Origin: Diplocloster agilis
GTDB taxonomy: Bacteria > Bacillota > Clostridia > Lachnospirales > Lachnospiraceae
Direction of reading: 5' to 3'
Assembly (NCBI RefSeq): GCF_019042275.1
Contig: NZ_JAHQCW010000017.1
Location: 1-64,000 of the forward strand
Length of the DNA stretch: 64,000 nucleotides
Shown: positions 8,995-17,210 of the stretch, piece after piece
Position numbering within the stretch: position 1 is the stretch's first letter
Layout: the number at the start of each line of letters is the position of its first letter
Made by a program: the position numbers and the translations under genes
The notes under the pieces: model-generated
The model's database searches: none
What the model was told of the DNA's origin: nothing
What the model saw: the letters and a program-made list of their open reading frames with translations, nothing else

Positions 8995-9891
8995 ATGTAT
9001 GAATGGAACGAAGCGGTACAGCAGATGATCGACTGGCTGGACGCGCATATTACGGAGACCCCGACTCTTCTGGAAATGTCAAAGCAGATCGGGTACTCTC
9101 CATATTATTGCTCCAGCCGGTTCCATGCCATTACAGGTGTTACGCTGAAAAATTACATGGCGGCCCGGCGTTTGAGCCTGGCGGCCGAAGCCCTGCGGGA
9201 CACCGATGCGCGTATCCTGGATATCGCCCTGAACTACGGATTCTCCTCCCAGCAAGCTCTGACGAGAGCCTTTGTATATGCGTACGGATGTACACCTGCC
9301 GCATATAGGAGAAACCCTGGCCCCATTCCTGTTTCCATGAAAAAAGAAGTCCTTTTTCCGGAATATTATGAACAAGGAGACAGAAATATGGAAAAAACAA
9401 TTTTAACAGAAGCTAAAGTCCGGGTCGAGTACATTCCCGCCCACAAATACATCGCGGTCCGGGACGCGCAGGTTCAGGCCTATTTTCCTTTCTTCGAGCG
9501 CCACAACTGCGATGAGATCTGCGGGGTCATCGAAAGCATGACCCACGTGATGCATCCGGTCGTCACCTGCCACACCGGCGGCTGGTTCTTCGATCAGGGC
9601 AGGAGGGGATATACCTACGGTCTGGGGGTACCCGACGATTATACCGGTCCCGTCCCGGAAGGGTTCGAGGTGCGGGAATATCCCGGAAGCTATTATCTGG
9701 TATTTTATCATCCCGCATTTGACTTTTTGCAGGATTGTGAAAAAGTGCTGACCCGCGTGGAAGACCTGGCCTGGAACTTTGATCCGTCCGCGATGGGCTT
9801 TGCCTGGAACGAGACGGAGTGCCAGGATTACCAGAGGATGCTTCCTGAGACGATCGGGTATGAAGTATTAAGGCCTGTAAGAAAAGGATAA
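8995..9891 (+). CDS. AraC-family regulator with GyrI-like effector domain
   Basis: About 298 residues. Residues ~5-105 form the double helix-turn-helix of AraC/XylS regulators (SKQIGYSPYYCSSRFHAITG, then ILDIALNYGFSSQQALTRAF). Residues ~135-298 resemble a GyrI-like/SOUL-type small-molecule-binding domain. The ATG at 8,995 is chosen because AGGAGAAGG precedes it, whereas the longer frame starts inside the promoter. An extended -10, TGTTATACT, lies at 8,962-8,970. A protein of the same architecture is encoded at 15,925. Confidence 0.88.
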   Translation: MYEWNEAVQQMIDWLDAHITETPTLLEMSKQIGYSPYYCSSRFHAITGVTLKNYMAARRLSLAAEALRDTDARILDIALNYGFSSQQALTRAFVYAYGCTPAAYRRNPGPIPVSMKKEVLFPEYYEQGDRNMEKTILTEAKVRVEYIPAHKYIAVRDAQVQAYFPFFERHNCDEICGVIESMTHVMHPVVTCHTGGWFFDQGRRGYTYGLGVPDDYTGPVPEGFEVREYPGSYYLVFYHPAFDFLQDCEKVLTRVEDLAWNFDPSAMGFAWNETECQDYQRMLPETIGYEVLRPVRKG

Positions 9892-9936
9892 AGATGCACA
9901 GCCCGCCCGGACGCTGCATAAGAAAAAGGAGTTTTC

Positions 9937-11406
9937 ATGACACCCGATGAAAAGTTTAAGCACTACGCTATGATTTATTATCAGGAACATGGGGACCTGT
10001 ACGTGAAGCTGGACACAGTCATCGACGGCTACCGGCTGGGCAGGAAGATCAGCGGCTACCGGGTAGCCAAAAAGGGCCGTGAGGGCCGCGCGCTGTCAAA
10101 AGAAATGGAGCAGTGGCTTGATGAGCACGGGATGGTGTGGGATGCCGCCGGACGTACGGGACATGTGCGTGCGGTTGTGTGCATGGAGGAACCCGGCCGG
10201 ATCTTCCCGTCTATGGCGGAGGCGTCGGGATGGGCCGGAATTAAGTCCGGGAATATCTGCTGCTGTATCCATGGGCTGCAGCACAGCGCCGGTATCCATC
10301 CGATTACCGGGGAAGTGCTGCACTGGATGGCGGCGGATCAGTGGGAAGCGATGTCGAAAAAGGAACAGGAAGAGCGGTTGAACCAGCTGGAGGATGGCGT
10401 GAGTTATCCGAATAAGTTTGGAGCCGCTTTTTTTGCCCAGCTGGCGGCCCAGGGCCAGATAGCGGACTTTAGAAGGGAAGTGGCGGCGTCGGACCTTTTT
10501 CCGGTGAAGATTAACAGGAGTTATGATTTTGGGCTTTCTCTTACGGAGCCGGACAGAGTGGATCTCTTAGTGGAATTCCACGGCGGACAGCATTTGGCGG
10601 AAGATAAGCGGGATTTTTCCGGTAAGTTCGGAAGATCCAAACAGGAAGAGATCGATAATGACCGTCTGAAACAAAAGCTTGCTTACCGGTACGGTTTCTC
10701 TCCCCGGACATATCTGGTTGTCAACTGCAGGGAATCCAGAATGGAGCATATGGTGGAAATGATCGGCAAAAGCCCGCTGGCCGCCCTGTTTGATTTAAGA
10801 GGGATCGACTGGGAAAAATGCGAACGGCAGGCGCTGGATTCTTATGTAAAACAGGTGTGCGCCCTGTACGCTCAGGGATACCCCCTGGTCCGGATCGCGG
10901 AACAGATGAAACTTGGAAAATGTACGGTGCCCCGCTACCTGAAGCGGGGGGCTGCGGCCGGACTCTGCGGCTATCAGCCGGTCAGGCATGAGCAGGTGCG
11001 GATCATCTGCGTGGAGACGGGGCAAATTTTCCCGTCTATGGCGGAGGCAGCCAGATTCTGTAACATCAGCTCAGGGAATCTGGGCCAGATCTTAAATACC
11101 CCGAAGGCGGCGGGAAAAGACCCCCAGACCGGCAGGCTGCTGCACTGGCAGGACTATGAGAGCTGGCGGCGGAAGTCGCCCGCAGAAAGAGAAGAGATCT
11201 GCAAAGAGATCGCCTCATACTGCCAGCAAAGGCCCATCGTCTGTCAGGAGGAACCGGGCCTGATCTTTGAGAGCACAGTGAAAGCGGCTGCCTGGTGCGA
11301 TGGAGATCCGTCTTCTATCAGCAAGTGTCTGCACAAGATTTATGGGCATACGGGAAAACATCCGGTTACGAAGGAACCTCTCCATTGGAGCTATTACGGT
11401 GCCTGA
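9937..11406 (+). CDS. Nuclease-like protein with helicase-associated and NUMOD-like repeats
   Basis: I know no exact family for this 489-residue protein. Residues ~10-45 resemble a helicase-associated DNA-binding domain (YYQEHGDLYVKLD...GYRLGRKI). Three similar repeats lie at ~78-130, 354-404 and 432-485, each with (I/V)C-E, IFPSMAEAA, an SGN/SS helix and a closing LHW; they resemble NUMOD-type DNA-contacting motifs of homing endonucleases. Between them, residues ~160-285 hold YDF, VDLLVEFHGGQH and an NDRLKQK helix, a pattern of PD-(D/E)XK nucleases of the EDxHD/VSR type. A helix-turn-helix (IAEQMKLGKCTVPRYLKRG) follows. It stands alone between an araC-type and a sigma-factor gene. Confidence 0.55.
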   Translation: MTPDEKFKHYAMIYYQEHGDLYVKLDTVIDGYRLGRKISGYRVAKKGREGRALSKEMEQWLDEHGMVWDAAGRTGHVRAVVCMEEPGRIFPSMAEASGWAGIKSGNICCCIHGLQHSAGIHPITGEVLHWMAADQWEAMSKKEQEERLNQLEDGVSYPNKFGAAFFAQLAAQGQIADFRREVAASDLFPVKINRSYDFGLSLTEPDRVDLLVEFHGGQHLAEDKRDFSGKFGRSKQEEIDNDRLKQKLAYRYGFSPRTYLVVNCRESRMEHMVEMIGKSPLAALFDLRGIDWEKCERQALDSYVKQVCALYAQGYPLVRIAEQMKLGKCTVPRYLKRGAAAGLCGYQPVRHEQVRIICVETGQIFPSMAEAARFCNISSGNLGQILNTPKAAGKDPQTGRLLHWQDYESWRRKSPAEREEICKEIASYCQQRPIVCQEEPGLIFESTVKAAAWCDGDPSSISKCLHKIYGHTGKHPVTKEPLHWSYYGA

Positions 11407-11510
11407 AAAAACCGGAATCAAGAGAGAGATTGAATTGGAATGGGGAAGAGCTGTGGAAGTGATCCATGGCTTTTTCGGATTTACGAAGGAGATTATTTTA
11501 ATAACCTGCG

Positions 11511-11539
11511 GGAACCTTTTAAATGACAGAGGTGTCTAT
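11511..11539 (+). promoter_or_regulatory. ECF-type promoter of the sigma/anti-sigma operon
   Basis: GGAACC at 11,511-11,516 and GTCTAT at 11,534-11,539 are separated by 17 bases. This matches the GGAAC/GTCT architecture known for ECF sigma factors, about 50 bases upstream of the sigma gene. It suggests that the sigma factor transcribes its own operon. Confidence 0.6.
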
Positions 11540-11590
11540 ATAGTATAAGCATTGTACAAGGCTTAGAACAAGGAGGAAAGGATAGGGCCA

Positions 11591-12052
11591 ATGGATATAG
11601 GAAAAGAAGCATTCTGCGATTATATCGAACAATACCAGCGGCGCATGTTCCGGGTAGCCAGAGGAATCTTATACCATGATGAAGACGCCGAGGATGCGGT
11701 AGGGGAAAGTATACTGAAGGCTTATGAAAAGAGAAATCAGTTAAAGAATCCGGATAAATTCCGGCCGTGGATCATGAAAATCGTGGTTCATGAGTCTTAC
11801 AGGATTGCCAGGAAACGGGGAAGGACCGATTATCTGGAGGATTCGCCCGGTACCGAAATCCCTACGGAGGATTCCCACTATGAGCTGTGGGACCTGGTAA
11901 ATACTCTGGATGAAGAATTCCGGGTGGTTACCATCCTCTTTTATTATGAAGACCTGAGCTTAAAGGAGATCGGTATGATCCTGGACATTCCCGTTGGAAC
12001 TGTGAAATCACGTCTGACCAGGGCCAGGGCGAAGTTAAAACACCTTATTTAA
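11591..12052 (+). CDS. ECF-type RNA polymerase sigma factor
   Basis: A 153-residue sigma-70 family factor with only regions 2 and 4. Region 2 shows DAEDAVGESILKAYEK and FRPWIMKIV; region 4 shows LSLKEIGMILDIPVGTVKSRLTRAR, the -35-reading helix-turn-helix. Group IV factors respond to envelope or stress signals and are held by a membrane anti-sigma factor, which is the next gene, 16 bases downstream. An ECF-like promoter upstream suggests positive autoregulation. Confidence 0.93.
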   Translation: MDIGKEAFCDYIEQYQRRMFRVARGILYHDEDAEDAVGESILKAYEKRNQLKNPDKFRPWIMKIVVHESYRIARKRGRTDYLEDSPGTEIPTEDSHYELWDLVNTLDEEFRVVTILFYYEDLSLKEIGMILDIPVGTVKSRLTRARAKLKHLI

Positions 12053-12068
12053 GAAAGGAGAGGTTCTC

Positions 12069-13619
12069 ATGCAGGATAATATAGATAAAAAAATTAAAGA
12101 GTTCGCGTCCAGGGAAACAATACGGGTCCCCAAGGGATTTGATGAGCGCATGGAGAGGATCAAAATGAGCCTCCCGCAAGAACGGCAGGTTCATAAGGCG
12201 AGGAGGTTCCCGATGCGGGCCGCTGTAATTCTGGCCGCGGTATTGGTGCTCTGTCTGACCATACCTGTGGTGGCCGAACAGATGAATCTCAACCAAATAT
12301 TTAAAAATATATTCATGAAACCGTCGGAGGAACCGAAGATGGCTCCGGACACGGCCGCAGAAGGGAAAGCTCCGGTGATGGAGCCTGTGGAGGCGGATCA
12401 CCCGTTCTTGACCCAGGCGGGGAGCATTCTGTTCCAGAAAGTGGAAAACGCGGGCTTATCCTTTACGGCCAGAGGAATCGTCGGCGACGGGAATTCCCTG
12501 TATCTGGCTTTTGATGTGGAGACGCTGGACGGACAGCCGTTTGAAGGAGAGACCGAGGAAAAGGTAAAACAGTTCCTGTTCGGGGAGATCTATATGCAGT
12601 TGGACGGCGCTTCTATGGGACAATATTGCGGAGCCGCCAGGATCGATGACGGCAGCGTACCCGGGAAAGCGACATTCCTGATAAAGGAAACCCTGAGATT
12701 TGAAGGGGTTGATTCCGTGGCGGGGCATCAGTTGAAGATCAGTATTAAAGACCTGAGGGTTTCCGATGACTCCCTGAAAGTATTCGATATGGAGGATCTG
12801 GCTTCCCTGAGCAAGAATTTTAGCGAGGTTACGCCGGATGATTACCTGGAATGGGGCGCTACGGAATCGGAAGGCCCTGACGGCGTAAAAGACCGCCACA
12901 CTATATATCTGCTGAACCGGGCCGGAAAGAAATTGAAGTTCTGTGACACCTATCCGGAGATGGAAATCGATAATATGGCGTTTATCGACGGAGATCTGTA
13001 TCTGAACCTGAATCTGAACGGGGCTGTCAATCCCAACGATTTGTCGGATATGAATGTGGTAAACAGGAAGAATGGAGAGATCCTCAGTGTGCATGGCAGC
13101 GGTTTTAACGCCGTCAATTTGGATACTTTTGAGGGATTAGACCCTTCCGTGGGATCTGATTATGAGAATGGAGAACAGATCGGGACCCGTGTGCAGTTCA
13201 TCGGTCTGGGCAGCCCGGAGAAATTAAAAGACGCGGTCCTGGCGTTAGGCGGAACCGGTTCTTACCGCACAGTTTATCAGGGAAGCTGGGAATTCGAGTT
13301 CCCGCTTGACTATGAAGATACCAGTGTCGTCTACGAGGATATGAATCAGGTGCTGCCGAACGGAATAGAGGTAGAACAGATGACCCTGTCTCCGATCTCT
13401 ATGAAGCTTACCATGAAGACAGATGTGGATTCCTTCGGAGATATGGCGCTGGAGCTGGATGACGGCAGCAGGATTGCGCTGGATGACCTGCAGTGGGACC
13501 GGAAAGATGGCGTGGTTCTGTTTCAGACCATGTATCCGGCAGTGGTGGAGACCGGCCGGATCAAGGCAGTCGTTATCAACGGTGAAAGATTAGCTCTTTC
13601 TGGAGATCAAACAAAATGA
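12069..13619 (+). CDS. DUF4179 membrane anti-sigma factor
   Basis: A 516-residue single-pass protein. Residues 1-45 are cytoplasmic and charged, one membrane segment (AAVILAAVLVLCLTIPVV) lies at ~50-67, and the remainder is a large extracellular domain of beta-rich character. This is the DUF4179 layout commonly paired with ECF sigma factors. It directly follows the sigma gene with its own GAAAGGAGAGG ribosome site, so it most likely sequesters that factor and senses an external signal. The stop lies in the first copy of a 17-bp tandem duplication (ATCAAACAAAATGAT), followed by the terminator. Confidence 0.85.
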   Translation: MQDNIDKKIKEFASRETIRVPKGFDERMERIKMSLPQERQVHKARRFPMRAAVILAAVLVLCLTIPVVAEQMNLNQIFKNIFMKPSEEPKMAPDTAAEGKAPVMEPVEADHPFLTQAGSILFQKVENAGLSFTARGIVGDGNSLYLAFDVETLDGQPFEGETEEKVKQFLFGEIYMQLDGASMGQYCGAARIDDGSVPGKATFLIKETLRFEGVDSVAGHQLKISIKDLRVSDDSLKVFDMEDLASLSKNFSEVTPDDYLEWGATESEGPDGVKDRHTIYLLNRAGKKLKFCDTYPEMEIDNMAFIDGDLYLNLNLNGAVNPNDLSDMNVVNRKNGEILSVHGSGFNAVNLDTFEGLDPSVGSDYENGEQIGTRVQFIGLGSPEKLKDAVLALGGTGSYRTVYQGSWEFEFPLDYEDTSVVYEDMNQVLPNGIEVEQMTLSPISMKLTMKTDVDSFGDMALELDDGSRIALDDLQWDRKDGVVLFQTMYPAVVETGRIKAVVINGERLALSGDQTK

Positions 13620-13641
13620 TAAATCAAACAAAATGATTCAG

Positions 13642-13687
13642 CCGGAGCCGCCGCCCTGCAGATCAGCCTGCAGGGCGGCGGCTCCGG
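13642..13687. terminator. Terminator hairpin between convergent genes
   Basis: A perfect 20-bp stem (from CCGGAGCCGCC to GGCGGCTCCGG) with a 6-base loop lies between the ends of the anti-sigma gene and the convergent MATE gene. Neither side has a long T tract, so strength is uncertain. Its position suits a bidirectional transcription stop. Confidence 0.75.
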
Positions 13688-13728
13688 TTATAAACGGGAA
13701 TGTGAGCGCTTCCTTCCCGATGCGTGAA

Positions 13729-15147
13729 TCAGGATAAACTGTCCGCCGGAATATCTTGCTCTAACCGGCAGTCCTGATTTAGTTTTTTCATCTCATAGAC
13801 GATAAAGACCAGGACGATCACAGCGGAGGTAAAGTCGGCCACCGGTCCCGCGTACAGCACCCCGTCCAGTCCAAAGAACATGGGCAGCAGCAGAATCAGG
13901 GGGATTAGCAGCAGAAGCTGCCGAAGCATGGACAAAACCGAAGCCTTCATGGGCTGGCCGGTGGACTGGAAATAACTGGTTGAGACGACCTGGAACCCGG
14001 CGGTGAAGATACCCAGCATATAGATACGCATACACTTAACGGCAAAGTTGGTAAAGTCGGCATTGCCGGTACCAAACAGTCTCAGGATCACGTCCGGGAT
14101 CAGCTGGCAGGCGGCCCAGCCGATCAAGGATGCCGCCGTAGCGGCCGCGATGGCGTACAGGTAAGTTTTACGGATCCGGCTGGGATGGTTGGCTCCTCTG
14201 TTAAAGCCAAGGATCGGCTGGGATCCGATACCGACCCCGATACAGACCGATAACAGGATCATACTGATTTTGGATACGATTCCCATGGCGCTTAGGGCTA
14301 CGTCCCCTCCGATGGCGGTCCGGTTTCCGTAGAACACAAGAGAATTATTCAGTACCACCTGAAGGATGGTGGCGGCGCTCTGGGTGATTCCGCTTGACAC
14401 TCCAAGGGCGATCATTCTGCCGCAGATCGGGGAACTCAGCCGGAAGTTGGCGGTCTTCAGCCGCATATTGCTGTAGCGCATAAAATATACGGTCAGGACC
14501 ACTGCGGAAATAATCTGAGAGGTGATGGTCGCGATAGCTGCTCCCACGACGCCCCAGTGGAACACGAAGATATAGATCGGGTCCAGAATCGTATTCAGGA
14601 CAGCGCCGATCACCATACTGTATGTTGCCAGGGTAGGGTTCCCGTCCGTTCTTGCCATATTGCTCAGAATCACACCCAGCATATTAAAGGGCGCTCCGAT
14701 TAACAGGATCGATGTGTACTGCCTTGCGTAATCCATGGTATTTTCGGTTGCGCCGAACAGCTTTAACATAGGATCTAAGAATATCAGCCCCAGGGCCAGA
14801 ACGATGATCCCCATGACGATTCCCAGAAGAAATACATTTCCCAGGCACTTTTCAGCGGTCTCCTCCTGCTTTTCCCCCAGTTTAATGGCCGCGAAGGCGC
14901 TGGCGCCGGCTCCCAAAAGGGTGGATGCAGCCAGGATAATCGTCACGATAGGAAAGGCAATGGTAGTTGCGGCATTTCCCAGGTAGCCGATGCCCTGTCC
15001 GATAAAGATCTGGTCAACGATGTTATACAGCGCATTTACCAGCATGGAGATAATCGCGGGCAGCGCAAATCTCATGAGCAGCCGTCCGATTGGCTGATAG
15101 CCCAACGGATTTTCCTTTTTCGACATAGTTTGAACTTGTTCTTCCAT
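13729..15147 (-). CDS. MATE family multidrug/metabolite efflux transporter
   Basis: A 472-residue membrane protein with twelve hydrophobic segments and the MATE fold: LPAIISMLVNALYNIVDQIFIG near the start and QPILGFNRGA at the start of the second half. MATE pumps export cationic drugs or metabolites against a Na+ or H+ gradient. The gene is monocistronic. Its promoter shows TATAAT and TTGCAT with a MarR-like palindrome over the -35, so induction by a small-molecule-responsive repressor encoded elsewhere is likely. Confidence 0.93.
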   Translation of the reverse strand: MEEQVQTMSKKENPLGYQPIGRLLMRFALPAIISMLVNALYNIVDQIFIGQGIGYLGNAATTIAFPIVTIILAASTLLGAGASAFAAIKLGEKQEETAEKCLGNVFLLGIVMGIIVLALGLIFLDPMLKLFGATENTMDYARQYTSILLIGAPFNMLGVILSNMARTDGNPTLATYSMVIGAVLNTILDPIYIFVFHWGVVGAAIATITSQIISAVVLTVYFMRYSNMRLKTANFRLSSPICGRMIALGVSSGITQSAATILQVVLNNSLVFYGNRTAIGGDVALSAMGIVSKISMILLSVCIGVGIGSQPILGFNRGANHPSRIRKTYLYAIAAATAASLIGWAACQLIPDVILRLFGTGNADFTNFAVKCMRIYMLGIFTAGFQVVSTSYFQSTGQPMKASVLSMLRQLLLLIPLILLLPMFFGLDGVLYAGPVADFTSAVIVLVFIVYEMKKLNQDCRLEQDIPADSLS

Positions 15148-15324
15148 AATAAGGTCTTCCTTTCTTTTGTATCTTTCGAAGTATTAATATCTTTTCATCG
15201 AGTTTATGCGCAGATAATATAGCTGCCGGCAGCTATTCCGGGTGCGTTCCCAGAAGTATGGACTAATGAAATGAACTTCTAAATAAACTAGACTGATCCC
15301 AGATACTTTTCAAAACTAGTCTCT

Positions 15325-15354
15325 ATTATAGCAATTTTTGGTTGCCTATGCAAC
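15325..15354 (-). promoter_or_regulatory. MATE gene promoter with palindromic operator
   Basis: On the minus strand TTGCAT (15,353-15,348) and TATAAT (15,330-15,325) are separated by exactly 17 bp. The palindrome GTTGC-ATAG-GCAAC (15,354-15,341) covers the -35 box. Its TTGC-N4-GCAA core resembles operators of MarR/SlyA regulators. No marR gene is adjacent. Confidence 0.6.
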
Positions 15355-15380
15355 TGTGAATTTAAAATGTAAGTGCTATA

Positions 15381-15776
15381 GCAGTTCTTGCCGGGGGCGG
15401 CTATGCTTGCTGCTTCCATTCGGGCGCTGCGGCGGTATCCGGGGACGCTCCGGGCGGCCGGGTTCTTTTGTATCTCCCTGGGGGCGCGGAGGGCTTGCGC
15501 TGGAATACGCTAAGTGAAATCGAAAAGCCGGATTCAGGAACCGAGCCTATTCACCAGGAACACCTGACGTGTTCCCGGTTCAGAGGCTCTTGCCCGTCGG
15601 ACGTGAAGTCCGCCGTGCATCCTGAATCCGGCTTTCCGATTTCACCAAGCGTATTCACAGCCGCCCTATGCGTCCCCAGGGAGATACAAAAGAACCGGGC
15701 CGCCCGGAGCGTCCCCGGATACCATCGCAGTGCCCGAATGGAAGCAGCAAGCATAGCCACCCCCGGCAAGAACCGC
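15381..15776. repeat. Large imperfect palindrome with structured spacer
   Basis: Arms at 15,381-15,538 and 15,621-15,776 are imperfect reverse complements (for example GGGAGATACAAAAGAAC against GTTCTTTTGTATCTCCC). The 82-bp spacer contains its own nested pairings, GAGCC/GGCTC, GAACAC/GTGTTC and CGGAC/GTCCG. A second copy of spacer plus right arm occupies 1-241. No coding frame of merit is present. It could be a MITE-like element, a palindromic intergenic repeat or the gene of a folded RNA; which of these cannot be told from two copies. Confidence 0.75.
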
Positions 15777-15924
15777 CATGCCGTTTGACAGGGTGAGGGA
15801 GAGAGGTTAGAATCGTAGGAGAAATAGTTGATTTGTGAGGAAAGCTCATTCGGACAATATTGTTCTTGAAATGACAGGAATAATTATCTTTAACATACTA
15901 TCATAAGGACAGGAGGTGAGAGGA

Positions 15925-16815
15925 GTGGAATGGACAGAAAGTTTTCAGGTCGCGATCCGGTATATGGAAGAACATCTGCTCGACGATATCCGGATGGACG
16001 ATATCGCAAAAAAAGTCTATATGTCCCCTTTGTATTTTCAGAGGGGGTTCAAGATTATGACCGGGTATTCGCCGTCGGAGTATATCAGATACAGGAGGCT
16101 TTATCTGGCGGCGCTGGATGCGATTTCCGGAAATGAGAAGGTGATTGAGCTGGCATATAAGTACGGTTATGATACGCCTGAGAGTTTTACGAAAGCATTT
16201 ACGCGGTTTCATGGAATGTCTCCGATGCAGATACGCAGTCATTTTGAAAAAATCAAAACTTTCTTGCCTCTGAAAATCAGAATATCCATACAAGGAGGAG
16301 ACGAGATGAATTTTACAGTTGAAAAGATGCAGGGTTTACAGGTGATCGGTTTTGAGAGGGTGTTTTCTTTTGAGACGTCTTATCAGGAAATACCCGGGTT
16401 CTGGAATGAGTTTTGCGGACGGTATATGAAGTATCTTACAGGTCAGGAAAAACCTGTGGATGAGATGCAGAAAGCGGTATGGGATTATAAGATCGGTGAG
16501 TTTGGAGTCTGTATCGATGATCTTGGAGAAGAAGGGAAGTTCCGGTATCTGCTGGCCGGAGCGTATACGGGCGGCGATGTGCCGGAGGAGCTGACAGTGT
16601 ATAGCTTTCCGGATATGGAGTGGGCGAAGTTCCCTTGTGATGGGCCCATGCCTGCGGCGCTTCAGACGGTGAATACGAAGATCTTTAGAGAGTGGCTTCC
16701 CAACAATCCTGAGTTTGAGATCGCCATGGGGGCTAATATCGAGTGGTATTCCAAGGGGGATATTAGCAGCCAGGATTATGAGGCGGCGATCTGGATTCCT
16801 GTTAATAGGAAATAG
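15925..16815 (+). CDS. AraC-family regulator with C-terminal effector domain
   Basis: About 296 residues. The first ~105 hold the AraC double helix-turn-helix (MDDIAKKVYMSPLYFQRGF, then VIELAYKYGYDTPESFTKAF and HGMSP). The C-terminal ~160 residues match a GyrI-like/integron-associated effector-binding domain. The start is the GTG at 15,925, eight bases after AGGAGG; a GTG at 15,916 overlaps that site. It has the same architecture as the protein at 8,995 but the two are not close copies. No target gene is evident nearby. Confidence 0.88.
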   Translation: MEWTESFQVAIRYMEEHLLDDIRMDDIAKKVYMSPLYFQRGFKIMTGYSPSEYIRYRRLYLAALDAISGNEKVIELAYKYGYDTPESFTKAFTRFHGMSPMQIRSHFEKIKTFLPLKIRISIQGGDEMNFTVEKMQGLQVIGFERVFSFETSYQEIPGFWNEFCGRYMKYLTGQEKPVDEMQKAVWDYKIGEFGVCIDDLGEEGKFRYLLAGAYTGGDVPEELTVYSFPDMEWAKFPCDGPMPAALQTVNTKIFREWLPNNPEFEIAMGANIEWYSKGDISSQDYEAAIWIPVNRK

Positions 16816-16951
16816 CAGAGTATTGAGGGATTGGCGGAGTTGGGTTAATGGGTAGAGGATAATTATAGGAGAAAGGGGGCTGTCTGCGGGAGCCGGCTTT
16901 TGGGTGGAGGAACTTGTCGTTTGGCGGGGGAATCTGCTTTGGCCGGCTTCC

Positions 16952-17018
16952 GGGGACAGTCCCCTTTCTTTTTTGCACGCTTGCGGACGGAAGAAGCTTA
17001 CGAAAGGGGACAGTCCCC
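16952..17018. repeat. Two copies of the palindrome GGGGACAGTCCCC
   Basis: GGGGACAGTCCCC occurs at 16,952-16,964 and 17,006-17,018, each flanked by A/T runs (AAAG or CCTTTC). The gap 16,816-17,210 also holds G-rich sequence but no gene I can support. The elements look like small dispersed palindromes or fragments of a longer repeat; function is unknown. Confidence 0.6.
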
Positions 17019-17210
17019 TCTTATCCGGCCCTTGCTATGGCGGGGATAATCTGCTGAAGGGGGGGAGCCTTGGGCTGGAAGGCCGTGTTTGGGCGAAAAA
17101 TGTCAAAAAGAAGCGAGAAAGTTTTTTACTTATGGAATGTTTTATATTATAATGTCTTTGTGAGCCTAAAATTGAATACTCAAAATTTTAAAATAAGCGA
17201 GGGAATACAA

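Noticed and set aside
15468-15788. Open frames on both strands in the palindrome (similar to one at 17-325)
   Set aside because: They follow the inverted-repeat sequence itself and are not conserved as protein between the two copies.
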